This document shows positions 1-13,479 of a DNA stretch of 64,000 bases, piece by piece. The DNA is from Microvelia longipes (taxonomy: Eukaryota; Arthropoda; Insecta; Hemiptera; Veliidae): positions 855,056 to 919,055 of the forward strand of contig JACMZG010001914.1 in the NCBI GenBank assembly GCA_018340805.1. The letters run 5' to 3'. The first letter of the stretch is position 1. Each line of letters starts with the position of its first letter. Made by a program: the position numbers and the translations under genes. The notes below the pieces were generated by a model. It was not told the origin of the DNA, searched no databases, and was given only the letters and a program-made list of their open reading frames with translations.

Positions 1-450
1 ATAATAACTCTTGATTAAAAAAATTTTAATAACTCATTATTTTTATTGAATTCTCTTATAAATTTTTATAATTAGAAATCGAAATGTACTTAATGCCTGA
101 CATTGCCTTGATGGTAAAAAGGTTTTAGGAGCTATTTCCGTCTTGCCGAGGACTCCACATCAGTCTTTTCATCGCATTAAATAAAACATACGCTAATAAT
201 TTCCTCGAACCTGAAGAAACAATAAGACCAATACAAAAAGTCCGGCTTTTTTCAATGTTTAATACCATGTTAAGAAATTGTTTTAATACGTTTAAATATG
301 CTTGTACCTAATTTGACTCAAATCGGACGAATCGTGGCTATATTACAATGATTGATAAAAATCGAGCTCACGTATTTAATGTAATAGTTAATACATATTC
401 ACTGATTTCTTTTAGATATTTCAATCCCATTTCCCCTGAAATCATATGAG
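1..450. other. AT-rich intergenic sequence
   Basis: No coding potential, RNA gene or repeat structure was recognised here. The stretch ends where the 21-bp tandem array begins. Confidence 0.5.
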
Positions 451-705
451 TTAAATCTTATGAGTCGATTTAACTGAATCATGAGTCGATTTAACTGAAT
501 CATGAGTAGATTTAACTGAATCAGGTGTCGATTTAGCTGAATCATGTGTCGATTTTACTGAATCATGTGTCGATTTAACTGAATCATGAGTCGATTTAAC
601 TGAATCATGTATCGATTTAACTGAATCATGAGTAGATTTAACTGAATCATGTGTCGATTTAACTGAATCATGAGTCGATTTAACGTCGTATCGAGACATT
701 CAAGT
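451..705. repeat. 21-bp tandem repeat (minisatellite), about 11 copies
   Basis: The unit is 21 bp, with a core of tcgatttaactgaatcatga, repeated head to tail with few substitutions. Because 21 is a multiple of three, the minus strand stays open for 82 codons and reads as a heptad repeat (S-T-H-D-S-V-K). No start context, flanking domain or splice support is visible, so this is best called a minisatellite. Its substitutions are mostly single bases (gag/gtg, agt/tgt). Confidence 0.9.
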
Positions 706-1235
706 GTCGATACAGCGCAGAATCCTGCCAGGGTGAAAATATCCAAAAATAATATTTCCAGACCCTACAGGGTACCGACATTAAAAAGCCTCGACACTAA
801 TGTAGGAATCGATCTTAAGTAAAATCAGGACAGGGGTGTCACGAGAAAGGTCACGGAAAAGTGTCGAAGTTATGTAGTGTCGAGACATCGTGGTGTCGAG
901 ACTACGTGAGAACTTACCACCGTCTGTCAATGTTATGTATTGTCGAGACTATGACATGTCGAGACATCGTGACGTCGATACTACGTGAAAATTTGCCACC
1001 GTCTGTCGATGTTAGGCAGTGTCGAGACTATGACATGTCGAGGCATCGCTAAACCATGACATGTGTCGATATAACGTAGAGTTTGTACAGGACAAAAACT
1101 AGTCAAGTGAATATCTCGACACGAGGTAACAACAACACATGATTTAGTTAAAGTGTCGAGGTTATTAAGTGTCGATACAACGTAAAATCCTGCCACGAAA
1201 AGTGTCGATGTTATATAGAGTCGAGACTACGTTAC
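706..1235. repeat. Degenerate TGTCGA-rich repeat with a ~79-bp period
   Basis: The hexamer TGTCGA and close variants occur about 16 times. Between about 855 and 1050 the sequence repeats at a 79-bp spacing: the cgagacatcg word at 881 recurs at 960, and the cgtctgtc word at 921 recurs at 1000. It continues the TCGA-rich character of the adjoining 21-bp array, so the two may have a common origin. Confidence 0.75.
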
Positions 1236-3675
1236 GGCACCCGGATTTTCGCTGATTTTTGAAATGCGCTAAAACATTTGAAAAATTAGCATAAACTCAG
1301 TGTTAAATTATTGCAAATAATGCAGTGCAGAGCCAATTTCGTTAGGTAGTGCTTTATAATCCTTGAGATATGTATTCGCATTTCCTTTGAAAACTCTGGG
1401 GAAAATTTAGTAACAAGTAGTAAAGCTACTGCTCAGGTTATTGAGCATAAACCGGTTGAATTCAATTGAATGAATGAGTACAAGATGACATTGTTGAGTT
1501 CAAGATGACATATGTATTGGGTTGTTGGTAGGTCGCATTACTCGTAAACAGCAGAATGTTGTTATAATCAAAAGCCTCAAAGAGGACGTCACATTCATTT
1601 ATAATCTTATAAAAAATACAGCTGACTCAGCGTATCTCATCTCAAGTTACTTCATCAATCTCATAGCCGACACAATCCATATCACATTCAAATTTCTAAT
1701 TTGAGAAATTGCAAAATAAACATAAAAATCATCTAAATATTGTTTTACAAAGAAGTATTCTTCGAACTGACAGGAATCAATGCAGTGTAGTTATCGAACT
1801 CATTCATGAGAATCATCCCAAGTAAAGCTGACTGGTTCGGTTTTAAAATGTTAAATAAACAGACAAATTTTAACTTAGTCAGCTAAACTATTGTTATTTA
1901 TAGGATTTTAATTTAAATATGATACATTGAAGATCAAATTTTATTATTGTGCTACATCGAGTTGCATCAGGAAATACTACAATAAATTTATTAAGGACAG
2001 TCGTCTTTGCCTTACACCTCATGTTCTGATCAGTTAACTATTTTTTCGCTAGCTCATAGCGTACTTCTCAACTCAGCCTTTCTAATTTTTTTTTCTCTCA
2101 CCTTATAAATTTAATTAAATCTCATTAATTTTCTAATCTAAAAAAGATCAGAAGGGCCAAACTCAGCCCTTCTGTTGTTGATTTAAATTACCGCGATAAG
2201 CTGTATCAATGTGGACTAAGACTAAGCATCTTAAATTAAGTCTTGGTTAATAAAATTAACCACATAATACAGCATAGTCAGTAAATATCTGAAGACGTAT
2301 TCCATAAAATGTATTTAATCATTATCAGTTACCATTTCCTCTATTGTATGCTTTATTATGTTTTAGCAAAAGAAATATTTAACAAATAATTTCAATTTTT
2401 CAAAATGAGAAAGCTATAGGTTCAAAGTTTAACTTTTAAAAATAGAAAAAACCCCTTTGTAAGGCCCCGGGGTTAGACCGGGCTTAAAAAACTGGAGAAA
2501 ATTTACAGCCGTAAACCCCTAGATGGAGGAGTTGTCTAAGGAAAAACTTTATTCATTCTAATCATCATCTCTTTTCATTATTTTTAAAGGTTTTTCTTTT
2601 ATCTTTGAGTTTTCCTCTTCCCCAGTTCGTCAGAAGAGTTTTCCTCCCAACTCGACCTCCCATTTGACCTCTTTTTTATCATAGTTTATTCAACCGAAAC
2701 ACTTCCTCATTTTAGAAGGTTTGTAAAAAAACCTTAACAATACAAGTAAAATTGCTAAAAACTGAGCACTTCCAGCCTTTCTTAAAAAGGAAAAAATAAG
2801 TGTAAGGAAGCAGCATTTACTAGACGTAAAATATGGTTGACAACCAAATTTGATTTTTTGTCCTAAACCCTTGGCGATAAAACAGTTAGATATTAAATAT
2901 TAAGAAATTCTAAAATACCATTAAATATAATTTAGAATAGCAATTTTAAATCTTTATATAATATTAAAAGTCTCTACCCAATAAACAATTATAAAACACG
3001 CTGGCCAAAGCTATTATAAAATCGTTATATTTTATTATCTAAGTCAAATATTTTTGTAGGTGTTAAATTTATAAAACTACTTTAAATAATTTAAATTATT
3101 AAAATTAAAACTTGTTTACATACACAGAAGAGAAACAAAACAAAAAAAGTTCAAAAAAATGTTTAATAATACGATCTAGTGTCTATGTTAAGGCAGGTCC
3201 AGCCTCGTACTGTGTAATTATTAAGACTCGGCAATTACACTGCCCAAGGCGTAATTGGTTTCAAAATCTAAAGACCGAGTAGTCTAAAACAAAACGGATA
3301 GGAGCCTAATTATTTAATAACTACTTACGATTTTACTGTACCTTCCAGAGTTTAAATTACTTTTTTTATTTTTTTCGAGTCTACGCATTCATCAATTTTT
3401 TAAATCATTATTTTTTACTTCTATCTTCTTTTCATCTTTCATTCATTTTTTCTTATTTAATTTTTATTTATTATTGTGTTTCATTCATCTATTTTTATTT
3501 GGCTTCCCTGCAAAAGCTGCACCTTATTAATGAAATAATGAAAATATTTAGTGGTTATAAAGTTTTGATTAGACTCATTTAATATCGTCAATTGCAATAC
3601 TTATAAAAACATCTTGATACTAAATGTATTGTGTAAGTCATTATGTCTGCTTTCTAGATAGTCCTTGTATATAAT
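1236..3675. other. AT-rich intergenic sequence, no gene seen
   Basis: Only short chance reading frames occur (for example 60 codons at 1522-1704). No domain, tRNA-like or terminal-repeat structure was recognised. Confidence 0.5.
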
Positions 3676-3718
3676 AAATAAATAAATAAATAAATAAATA
3701 AATACGTTTATTTACAAA
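3676..3718. repeat. (AAAT)n microsatellite
   Basis: A run of ataa/aaat tetranucleotides follows ctagatagtccttgtat. The same ctagatagtc word recurs in the 51-bp tandem repeat near 7,500, suggesting a shared repeat source. It may be the tail of a decayed retroelement. Confidence 0.7.
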
Positions 3719-3928
3719 AAAAATTAACTTAATACAAACTTACAAAAATATACTTTTTGTAAAAGGGATGGACTCTAATGATTAACATTAGTTCTTCCGT
3801 CCATCCTTTGATACATAAAAATTAGCATAATTTTTTGAATATTTATCTAATAACAGAAAAGAGAGAGTTTAAATCATATCTTAATTGCTTAATAAGAAGT
3901 CCCATTAAAAAAAGTAAGTATGTGTATT

Positions 3929-4466
3929 CTTAGAATATACTATATATAGAAGGAGCACAGGACCGTAAACACAATGTAATTCCACTGATAACACGAAAGC
4001 CGGTTGACTGGTGCAGCTAAGTAATGCTGCCAACCTGACAACAAAACATTATTTTAAATATATGTCATAAATATCTATTAATGAAGAAAGATCGTAAAGA
4101 ATAAATATAATAACTTAAAACACCTGCTGAGTATTTAATAAAACTGGTCTTAGATGGCAAAAGGGTGGCGGAATACAAGAATCTACATTTAGTTGACGAG
4201 GACTACTTTTATATATATAATAATAAATAAGTTAAACTACAATTTAAAATGCATACAATATTGTAATGCACCGATAATTATATTAGTATTTTATGAATAA
4301 TCAATCATTAATTAATAATAGAACATAATAATTCAGCAACCGGAAGTATTGCCAACTTTTTTTTAGAAAATTGTATATTGTAAGGTGGCAGCATTACTTA
4401 GTTGCACCAGTGAACCGGCTTTCGTGTTATCAGTAGTGCTCCTTCTATATATAGTATTATTCTAAG
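3929..4466. mobile_element. MITE with ~90-bp terminal inverted repeats
   Basis: The left end (3929-4038) and right end (4375-4466) are inverted copies. Both contain the blocks tatatatagaaggagcac, gataacacgaaagccggtt and taagtaatgctgcca. The left arm carries an extra ~24-bp segment at about 3959-3982 that the right arm lacks. The interior is AT-rich and non-coding. Size and structure fit a non-autonomous DNA transposon; the superfamily was not determined because the flanks are TATA-rich and the target duplication is ambiguous. Confidence 0.75.
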
Positions 4467-5200
4467 GTTGTATTCTTTATTTTGTTTTAATAAAAGGAAT
4501 TTAGTTGTGACAATAGTCAACAGAGTTCGCTACAAACTAAGTTTATAACAAAACAAATTAACAAACACAACTCACTCTTAATTTTTATACAATATGAAAT
4601 TAAACAAAAAAAAAGATTAAATCAACAAAAAATAAATATAATTAATATTATTATGCTTCCAATATTATACTTTTTTTTAAAAAAAAATTAGAAGGTTTAA
4701 AAAAAACTGTTGTTAAAAACTGAAAATAAAATATCAATATTCAACAAAAATATAAACTTAAAAATGTCAACAATGACCAGTAATAAAAAGATTTAAAGAT
4801 ACTCATGACCTACCTATTAAAACATACTTTTTTTTAAAAAGGAAAATAATTAAACAATAAGCAACTACAATCATACCATGGGTACATACAACAATAAGTT
4901 AAAAAATAATTATTTCAACAAAAAAACATTTAGGAAAATAAAAAATTTTGATAAAAAAAAAAAGAAATAAAAAATAATTTTAGTTAAAATCAGTCTCATA
5001 AAGTTATGATTACACGTTAATAATAGTTTAAATTTCCTAATCCTCTGTCTGTAATAAAACAATAATACTGATGCTCCTAGTAAAAGGAAAAAAAATCTGC
5101 AATCGCACTAATGCAAAATTTTAAGTAGAACTTATACTAAAGCAACTAAAAAGTTGAATTTAAGTTAGTTAAAATATTTTTAATAACAAGATATAGCACA
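4467..5200. other. A-rich non-coding sequence
   Basis: A-rich and T-rich runs with no recognisable gene. The right-hand part adjoins the 3' end of the minus-strand non-LTR element and may include its 3' UTR. Confidence 0.4.
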
Positions 5201-5249
5201 ATATAGTGATAGTAAGGTAAAAGGAAGATGTTATATTCTGAAAAGCTCA

Positions 5250-5618
5250 TTAGCATCTTTTTGATTTTAAAATAAATATTTTAGCCTTCTTATGGAAAGT
5301 TTTAACTGACAATTTAAATAATTCAGAAGGAATAAGATTAAGGATTTTTGGAGCTATGTAAGAGAATGAAGATTCAAACTTAGTGGTGCGATGCTGAGAG
5401 ATATTATATTTGTCTTGAATTCCTCGAAGCTGGATGTTGTGCTGGTGACATCGTTTTTTTATTAAATCAAATAAATAACTAGGTTCTTGTGTGAGAAGTA
5501 TTTTATGTATTAAACATGCAGTGTGCAATAGTCGTCTATTGGCCATTGAGAGAATTTCCTTTTCATTAAGTTTAGGAGTGATGTGATCTCTTCTCTTGTA
5601 TCCAAATGCAAACCTCAT
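5250..5618 (-). pseudogene. Non-LTR retrotransposon ORF2, C-terminal fragment
   Basis: This 122-codon frame shows the region that follows the RT thumb in CR1/Jockey-type ORF2 proteins: RRDHITP near residue 10, an RR-LLH-A-LIHKIL segment, PSYLFDL, and TTKFESSFSYIAPKILNLIPSEL near the end. It ends at a stop at 5250, probably the natural ORF2 terminus. Upstream coding continues in another frame (5619-5896), interrupted by stops. The function in an intact element is uncertain; here it is a remnant. Confidence 0.8.
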
Positions 5619-5896
5619 AGCAGCGTTTTGAATTTTTTGAATTTTATACTGTAATTCATGTGTTAAGTGAGGGCCATATACAGCGTCGCATAATTAAAAA
5701 TGGATAGAACCATTGATTCTGCTAGTTTCCATTTTTCTTCAGGTGGTAGATCTGACGTAGTGAATTTATATTTTTTAGTGAAGCCCAGGCTCGACAGCAG
5801 AGTTTAGCAATATGTTTTCAAAGGATAAGTTTTCATCTATCACTACCCCCAGGTTTTAGCCTCTTTTAACTAAACTGACTTTATTTCCTGATATTG

Positions 5897-6265
5897 TCAC
5901 TTCAGGATCACTAAGATAAGGTTTGAGTTGGCGTGAAGATATCTGTAAATTTCAGATTTTGAAGGATTTAACTTAAGCCCATGGCTAGATGACCATTCCA
6001 ATAAACTTTCAAGGTCTTCATTCAATTCTTGAACAGCTTTCTCATATAGATTCGCAGGATAGGTTAAATATATCTGAGTGTCATCAGCATACATATGGAC
6101 TTTAGCGTTTTTTATGCTTATAGGGGAATCTAACACATATATCATGAAGAGATAAGGAGCTATTGAACTGCCTTGGGGCACTCCTTTAGTCACTTCAGTC
6201 AAACTTGAGATGTCATTTCCCTGAAAGACTTGCTGATAACGGTTTGTAAAAAATTGGTAAACCAT
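5897..6265 (-). pseudogene. Non-LTR reverse transcriptase fragment with YADD active site
   Basis: The frame contains VTKGVPQGSSIAPYLF (RT motif B region) and HMYADDTQIY (motif C; the two aspartates bind the catalytic metal ions). A following HGLKLNPSKSE segment matches motif D/E. It overlaps the next upstream fragment (6213-6527) in a different frame, so a frameshift lies between about 6213 and 6265. In an intact element this domain would perform target-primed reverse transcription; here it cannot be translated as one protein. Confidence 0.9.
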
Positions 6266-6527
6266 TCCAGGCAGTTGAGGTTAATCCTATATATTTTAAT
6301 TTAGCCAAAAGGAGGTCAAAATCGATAAGGTCAAAGGCCTTTGTATAATCAAGCAAAGCTAAAATAGTTGCCTCACCTCTGTCTATTCCATGACAAATTT
6401 CATCAATGATTTTCAGTAGAGCAGTACAAGTACTGAAGTTTTGGCGAAAGCCTGATTGAATTCTGGGAAGTATAGAATTTGATCTAAGGTGTTTCATCAG
6501 TTGTGAGGCTACTATTTTTTCTGTCAA
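6213..6527 (-). pseudogene. Non-LTR reverse transcriptase fragment, fingers and palm
   Basis: The fragment carries QSGFR-N-FSTCTALLKIIDEI and LLDYTKAFDLIDFDLLLAKLKYIGL. These correspond to RT motifs around the first catalytic aspartate, normally written LD-SKAFD-I-H. It is followed by the motif B/C fragment in another frame and preceded, after a shift near 6530-6577, by the N-terminal RT fragment. Confidence 0.87.
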
Positions 6528-6576
6528 CTTGGTTAGTACAGGTAGTATACTGATTGGTCTGGTATCGCTTATATTT

Positions 6577-6942
6577 TCAACATTGGCTTTTTTTAGCTAT
6601 TGGCTTTACAAGAGCAATCTTCCAAATATCAGGCACTACCCCTTCTAGAAGGGAGGAGTTGACGATGTGTAAAATTAAACCTGGTTTGGCACTCATAATG
6701 TATGAAAGCATCCTTACTGATATACAATCAGCACCCATTGCCTCTGACTTGATTGTATTGAGATATTTTATAACTTCACTCTCTTCCACCAGTAAGAAAT
6801 CCTGCAAGTAGCCAGCTGGTAGGTCTGTAACATTTGATTTGAATTGATTCAGCAAAGTTTTATCAATGTTTTGATTTTGGATAGTATGAGTATAAAATTT
6901 ATTCAGGTCCTCACTTGAAAATAAGTCTGGTTGGAGTTCCAT
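6577..6942 (-). pseudogene. Non-LTR reverse transcriptase fragment, N-terminal part
   Basis: The 121-codon frame includes EVIKYLNTIKSEAMGADCIS-RML and PDIWKIALVKPIAKK. These match the linker and first RT blocks of CR1/Jockey ORF2 (typically K-GPDGI followed by P--WK-A-V-P--K). Coding continues downstream in a shifted frame, confirming that the element is inactivated. Confidence 0.85.
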
Positions 6943-7048
6943 TTTATTTTTTTATTGACACCAAGATGGCGTAGAGCTTTCCAGAATTTTTTTGAATCAT
7001 GTTTGAAATTTTTCTGAGCCCATTCAAAATATGCGGTTTTTTCTTGTT

Positions 7049-7444
7049 TTAGTACTTTCCAGTAAACTTTTTTAAATCAAGATAGTAATATTTCCTTGAA
7101 TCACTTTTGTTTTTAATCCATTTCCGGTGGGCTTTATCTCTAAGCCTCATGATTATTCTTATAATTGGGGTAATATAAGGGGGAGCTGATTTTTTCTTGG
7201 CAGAGTATGTTTTGTAGGGTGCATAGATATTAAAAGCTTCATTTATTTTGTTATTAAAAATTTCAACCTTCTTGTTGATATCCTTTTCTTTATACATGAT
7301 ATTCCAGTCTATTTGGTGAATATACACTTTAAAATTTTTTAAATTAAAATTATTGAAATCACGTCGTGTTATTGTGTCAGGTGAGTGCAGCGGTACATCT
7401 ATTTCTATATTACAGATTACTGCAGAGTGGTCTGATATATTCAT
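7049..7444 (-). pseudogene. APE-type endonuclease C-terminus and linker of non-LTR ORF2
   Basis: The frame opens with NISDHSAVICNIE, the SDH catalytic block that closes AP-endonuclease-like domains of non-LTR retrotransposons. It continues into a basic linker with RDFNNFN and RLRDKAHRKW segments typical before the RT. The rest of the endonuclease is absent: the element is truncated here, next to a 51-bp tandem repeat. The frame to the RT fragment at 6942 is broken. Confidence 0.85.
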
Positions 7445-7474
7445 TACATCTGTAGTATATAAGTTAGTACGATT

Positions 7475-7606
7475 GCAAAATGGTCATTGTAAGTTAATGT
7501 AATATACCAGTCACTACGACTACTATCTAGATAGTCTTTGTAAGTTAATGTAATATATCAGTCAGTACGACTACTATCTAGATAGTCATTGTAAGTTAAT
7601 GTAATG
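7475..7606. repeat. 51-bp tandem repeat, about 2.5 copies
   Basis: The words actactatctagatagtc and ttgtaagttaatgtaat recur at about 80-51 bp spacing beside the 5' truncation of the non-LTR element. The ctagatagtc word also occurs near 3653. Confidence 0.75.
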
Positions 7607-7765
7607 CATACGCACACACATACAACGCTCACATACACAAACACACATACAGACAGACAAATTTGTGAAAATTGTTCAAAAGGTCTTAAAAAACACCTAA
7701 AACACATTATTCTGGTGTCATTCAGGTTTTGGATTTTTTTTCGCAAACACAATACTTTTACTATA
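7595..7765 (-). repeat. Head module of the composite 5S-related repeat family
   Basis: Read on the minus strand, this gives aaaagtattgtgtttgc followed by a TGTCTGTATGTGTG stretch. This matches the heads of the composite copies at about 28,350, 37,070 and 42,410. No 5S-like segment is attached to this copy. Confidence 0.65.
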
Positions 7766-8342
7766 TAACTAGGGTACAAATGAGAAAAATGAGAATAATT
7801 AGTGTTTCAAATGGACGGCCTTTTAAAATTGTAATATAATTTCAAAAAAAAAAAAATCCTAAAATTGATTTACTAAGCGCTCTGAGTCTACCAAGATGTC
7901 AACCACATCCATGGCTTGCATAGTTTCGAGATATTAAACATTAAATAGCCCATTGCGGCCGGCCCTCTTTTTTTGATTTTTAATATCAGGTGAGCTCAGT
8001 TTCACATTTAGCAGATTTTTAAATAATATTTCTTTGTTTTAATTACACAGGCATTATTCTTCCCAACATTTAAAACCATGTCTATCGTAATACATTATTG
8101 ATATAAAAAAAACTCCTCTGTAAAAACATATTTGTCCATATTTATTTGTTAGTCTGTGATTTCTTAATGTCCATTATATTCAAAATCGAAATAACATTTT
8201 AACAAATTATACAAAACAGTTATGCTAATAAGTATAAATAAAACATTATCATAACAAAACAAGAAACTGCAAATAAAACAAAAATTATATCAATGAAAAT
8301 ATATAGACGCAAATCTATCCAAAATAGAAATATAAATAAAAT
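7766..8342. other. AT-rich intergenic sequence
   Basis: No gene or structured repeat was recognised between the 5S-family head module and the first foldback unit. Confidence 0.45.
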
Positions 8343-9015
8343 AATTCTGGCGCGGTGGTCCGCATGTCGGGCGAATTTCCTTTGATGCGTGTTTCCGTGC
8401 TTTTTATATAAGTTTACAACTACTAAATAAATAATTCCGGCGCGGTGGTCCGCTGTCGGGCGAATTTCATTTAGAATACGTGTTTCCGTGCTAAACAACC
8501 ATTTTCTTGCTTATGCAAGAACCATGCCCATTGCGTGGTTCTAGAACCTAAGCAGTTACTCAATTGTCAAGCACTGCTCGTAACTCATTTTGTCTGTATT
8601 TTCCAAAGGAAATGCGCATAACTATCCAGTTGGTTGCACAAAACTATGCCTCTAAAATTAGAAGTACGCTCTATTATTTGCACTAGTTTAAAGCTTAGTT
8701 ACTTATCTTTAAGCTTAGTCAGTTATCTTTATAGGTTTTAGCGCATTCCCTTTGGAAAATACAGACAAAATGAGTTACGAGCAGTGCTTGACAATTGAGT
8801 AACTGCTTAGGTTCTAGAACCACGCAATGGGCATGGTTCTTGCATAAGCAAGAAAATGATTGTTTAGCACGGAAACACGTATTCTAAATGAAATTCGCCC
8901 GACAGCGGACCACCGCGCCGAATTATTTATTTAGTAGTTGTAAACTTATATATAAAAAGCACGGAAACACGCATCAAAGGAAATTCGCCCGACATGGACC
9001 ACCGCGCCAGAAATT
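8343..9015. repeat. Foldback unit FB1
   Basis: Left arm 8343-8617 and right arm 8741-9015 are inverted copies; both carry ctggcgcggtggtccgc (or its complement), repeated twice within each arm. A 123-bp loop lies between them. The loop is in the same orientation as in FB3 and opposite to FB2. The arms contain the gene-like but non-coding blocks ttgcttatgcaagaaccatg and gagttacgagcagtgcttg. No transposase is encoded. The left border coincides with the edge of the larger inverted repeat described separately. Confidence 0.9.
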
Positions 9016-9941
<926 letters not shown>

Positions 9942-11880
9942 GTATTTAAGTGTATATAAATTAATGAATTCATAAATTTATATATAAAAATGAAATGAAT
10001 GGTACGGTTCAAGTAGATTCCATTCGTCAAGGTAGACAATAACATATCAGTTAAAGGTGCACTTTTCATGCGAAAAAATTTAATTTAATTTTAAAAAGGT
10101 CAGTTTATAAGTGATGTGTTCGTTATTCAGAACACCTTGAACTGTGCGATCTTTGAAAATCATATACAGGGGACAAATTCATTTCTCCTACATATATAAA
10201 TAAATAAAAAAACAATCGAGATAAATAAATAAAAATAAAATAATTGTACCATAACAGAGGAGAAAAAATCGAAACGTCCTTCAATCCAATTAAAATAGCG
10301 AGTAAAAGGGAAGAAAAATATGATATATTTTTGCTGCACAACTCGGTTTGATATTTTTTTTTCTAAGGGTATATTGTGATATTTAATTTAATTTTGTTTT
10401 GTCATGTATTTGATTTTTTAGTTTAACTAGAGAGGTCAAGATGGTGTTGGTATGCTTCTAGGAGCTAAGAGAAAATAGAGGAACTAGCATGGGAAGTAAA
10501 CAGGAGTAAATGAGTAGGAAATGAATCTATATCTACAGGCAGCTATATCTTTTCAGCGAATTTTCTTAAAAAATAATTCGCTAATTGAGTCGCGTTCATG
10601 GCGAGCTATTGTGACATTAATCCGGATTGCTGAGCCAGCCAAATTTTGAAAAAATCGTTAAAAATAATGGTTACAATTTTCGCCGAAAAAATTTTTTTTA
10701 TGTTTTCGGAGAGCTGAATCGAACAAAACCAGTTCAAAAATAATTGGACTACTATAAATAACAAAACGTCAAGAAAACCCTGGTAAATACCCGGAAAACC
10801 AAAAATACGGTCGATAAAATGCACAAATGTCGTTTCCGAAGTTGTTCGGGTGCTAAATAAAATAAAACTGGTCCAAGGTCAAATGCGGCTTGTATCCGAA
10901 CCTAATTTTGTTTGTTTCTACAAAACGATTCTGGCGCGGAGGTCCGCTTTTCATTAAAATGAATCATTGTTTGCTTGAAGATCTATTTCTTGCCAATGTT
11001 CCTGCGGGTCTCTGCTCTAGAGTTTTTATAGTTTAATTGCATCCAGTTTTAATTGCAAAAGTAAATATTTCTTCGTAATAGAAATAATTTACAAATCTTT
11101 TAAATAAAAATTTCTCTTAATATCTACACGAATACACAATTACTTCGATAATAAATAATTAATAAAAGATTATAATTATAATAATAACACTATAATACAA
11201 AGAAATTAGTTATTAAATAACTTTAGTTAAGGATAAGACGGTAAGATTTTATAAAAAGGTTTAATTTATTTTATAAATAATATAATTTTGCGTTTTTTAG
11301 TTATGACTTATAGTATGTATTTTTATGTATTTTTAATAAATATATTGGCTGATAACAGCTTGGTTAAATAAACCAATAATCAATCAATCTCTAGTTATAA
11401 GTACTACATGCATTGTCAAATATATCTAGAGACACTGATAACTACAGAGCCTATACAGGGCATAGCATAACAACAAATGTGCAACATCTGAGGGCACGGC
11501 AGTGCCCCCGCCATGTCTAGTGGTCACTGTTGTGTCACTGGTCACGAGTCACTAGTCTCGAGGCTAATTTCACCCCTCGTATCTATTTATTAAGGACATT
11601 AAAAAACACAATTTTAATATTAACTAAAAGATCTTCTTGATCCTATTCTACAAATTTCATATCCTTAACCATTCACAGGTGTTAAGATATAATTGCTTAC
11701 ATTTACGCAGTTTTGAAACTCACTCACTCATCAAAATTCTAAGGCACTTCCATCGATGGTAGACACTTGAAATTTGGTATATAGATAAATGATGATGTAA
11801 AACTCAATTATTACAAGCATTATTGGGGACCTACGACTTGGCTTTTTCAATGATTTTATAACTTTTAACGCTAGACTTGG
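9942..11880. other. Spacer between inverted U modules
   Basis: 1.9 kb between the U module and its inverted copy. It includes the degenerate third U copy listed separately and a GC-richer patch at about 11,480-11,575 (ggcacggcagtgcccccgcc) of unknown nature. No gene was recognised. Confidence 0.5.
10551..10953 (+). repeat. Degenerate third copy of the U module with start of FB arm
   Basis: The order agcgaattttc, attcgctaat, gctgagccagccaaatttt, tttcgccgaaaa and finally gattctggcgcgg-ggtccgc follows the U module at 11881-12790 at much lower identity and with large internal deletions. It shows that the U plus FB association is old and has spread as a unit. Confidence 0.7.
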
Positions 11881-12774
<894 letters not shown>

Positions 12775-13479
12775 AATTCTGGCGCGGTGGTCCGCATGTC
12801 GGGCGAATTTCCTTTGGATGCGTGTTTCCGTGCTTTTTACATTATGTAAGTTTACAACTACTAAATAAATAATTCCGGCGCGGTGGTGCGCTGTCGGGCG
12901 AATTTCTTTAGAATGCGTGTTTCCGTGCTAAACAACCAATTTCTTGCTTATGCAAGAACCATGCCCATTGCGTGTTCCGGTTCATGCTTTAGAATCTAAG
13001 CAGTTACTCAATTGTCAAGCACTGCTCGTAACTCATTTTGTCTGTATTTTCCAAAGGAAATGCGCTAAAACCTTTAAAGATAACTGACTAAGCTTAAATA
13101 TAAGTAACTAAGCTTTAATCTAGTGCAAATAATAGTGCGTACTTCTAATTTTAGAGGCATAGTTTTGTACAACCAACTGGATAATTATGCGCATTTCCTT
13201 TGGAAAATACAGACAAAATGAGTTACGAGCAGTGCTTGACAATTGAGTAACTGCTTAGATTCTAAAGCATGAACCGGAACCACGCAATGGGCATGGTTCT
13301 TGCATAAGCAAGAAATTGGTTGTTTAGCACGGAAACACGCATTCTAAAGAAATTCGCCGACAGCGGACCACCGCGCCGGAATCATTTATTTAGTAGTTGT
13401 AAACTTACATAATGTAAAAAGCACGGAAACACGCATCCAAAGGAAATTCGCCCGACATGCGGACCACCGCGCCAGAATT
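12775..13479. repeat. Foldback unit FB2
   Basis: Arms 12775-13065 and 13189-13479 (291 bp each) are inverted copies around a 123-bp loop. Both arms share the variant agaatctaagc (its complement in the right arm), where FB1 and FB3 have agaacctaagc. The loop is inverted relative to FB3 and FB1. No coding sequence. Confidence 0.93.

Larger units (their letters stand above)
5200..7450 (-). mobile_element. 5'-truncated non-LTR retrotransposon, CR1/Jockey superfamily
   Basis: On the minus strand the order is: C-terminal end of an APE-type endonuclease (SDH motif at the start of the 7049-7444 frame), reverse transcriptase (blocks at about 6942-5897, including GVPQGS and YADD), and a conserved C-terminal region (5618-5250). 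The frames are broken by several shifts, and the endonuclease N-terminus and ORF1 are missing, so this is a dead 5'-truncated copy. The YADDTQIY and RDHITP-type motifs place it among CR1, L2, Daphne or Jockey relatives; the exact clade is uncertain. Confidence 0.88.

Noticed and set aside
451..1235. CRISPR-like array
   Set aside because: The repeats are directly contiguous or degenerate, with no unique spacers, in animal DNA.
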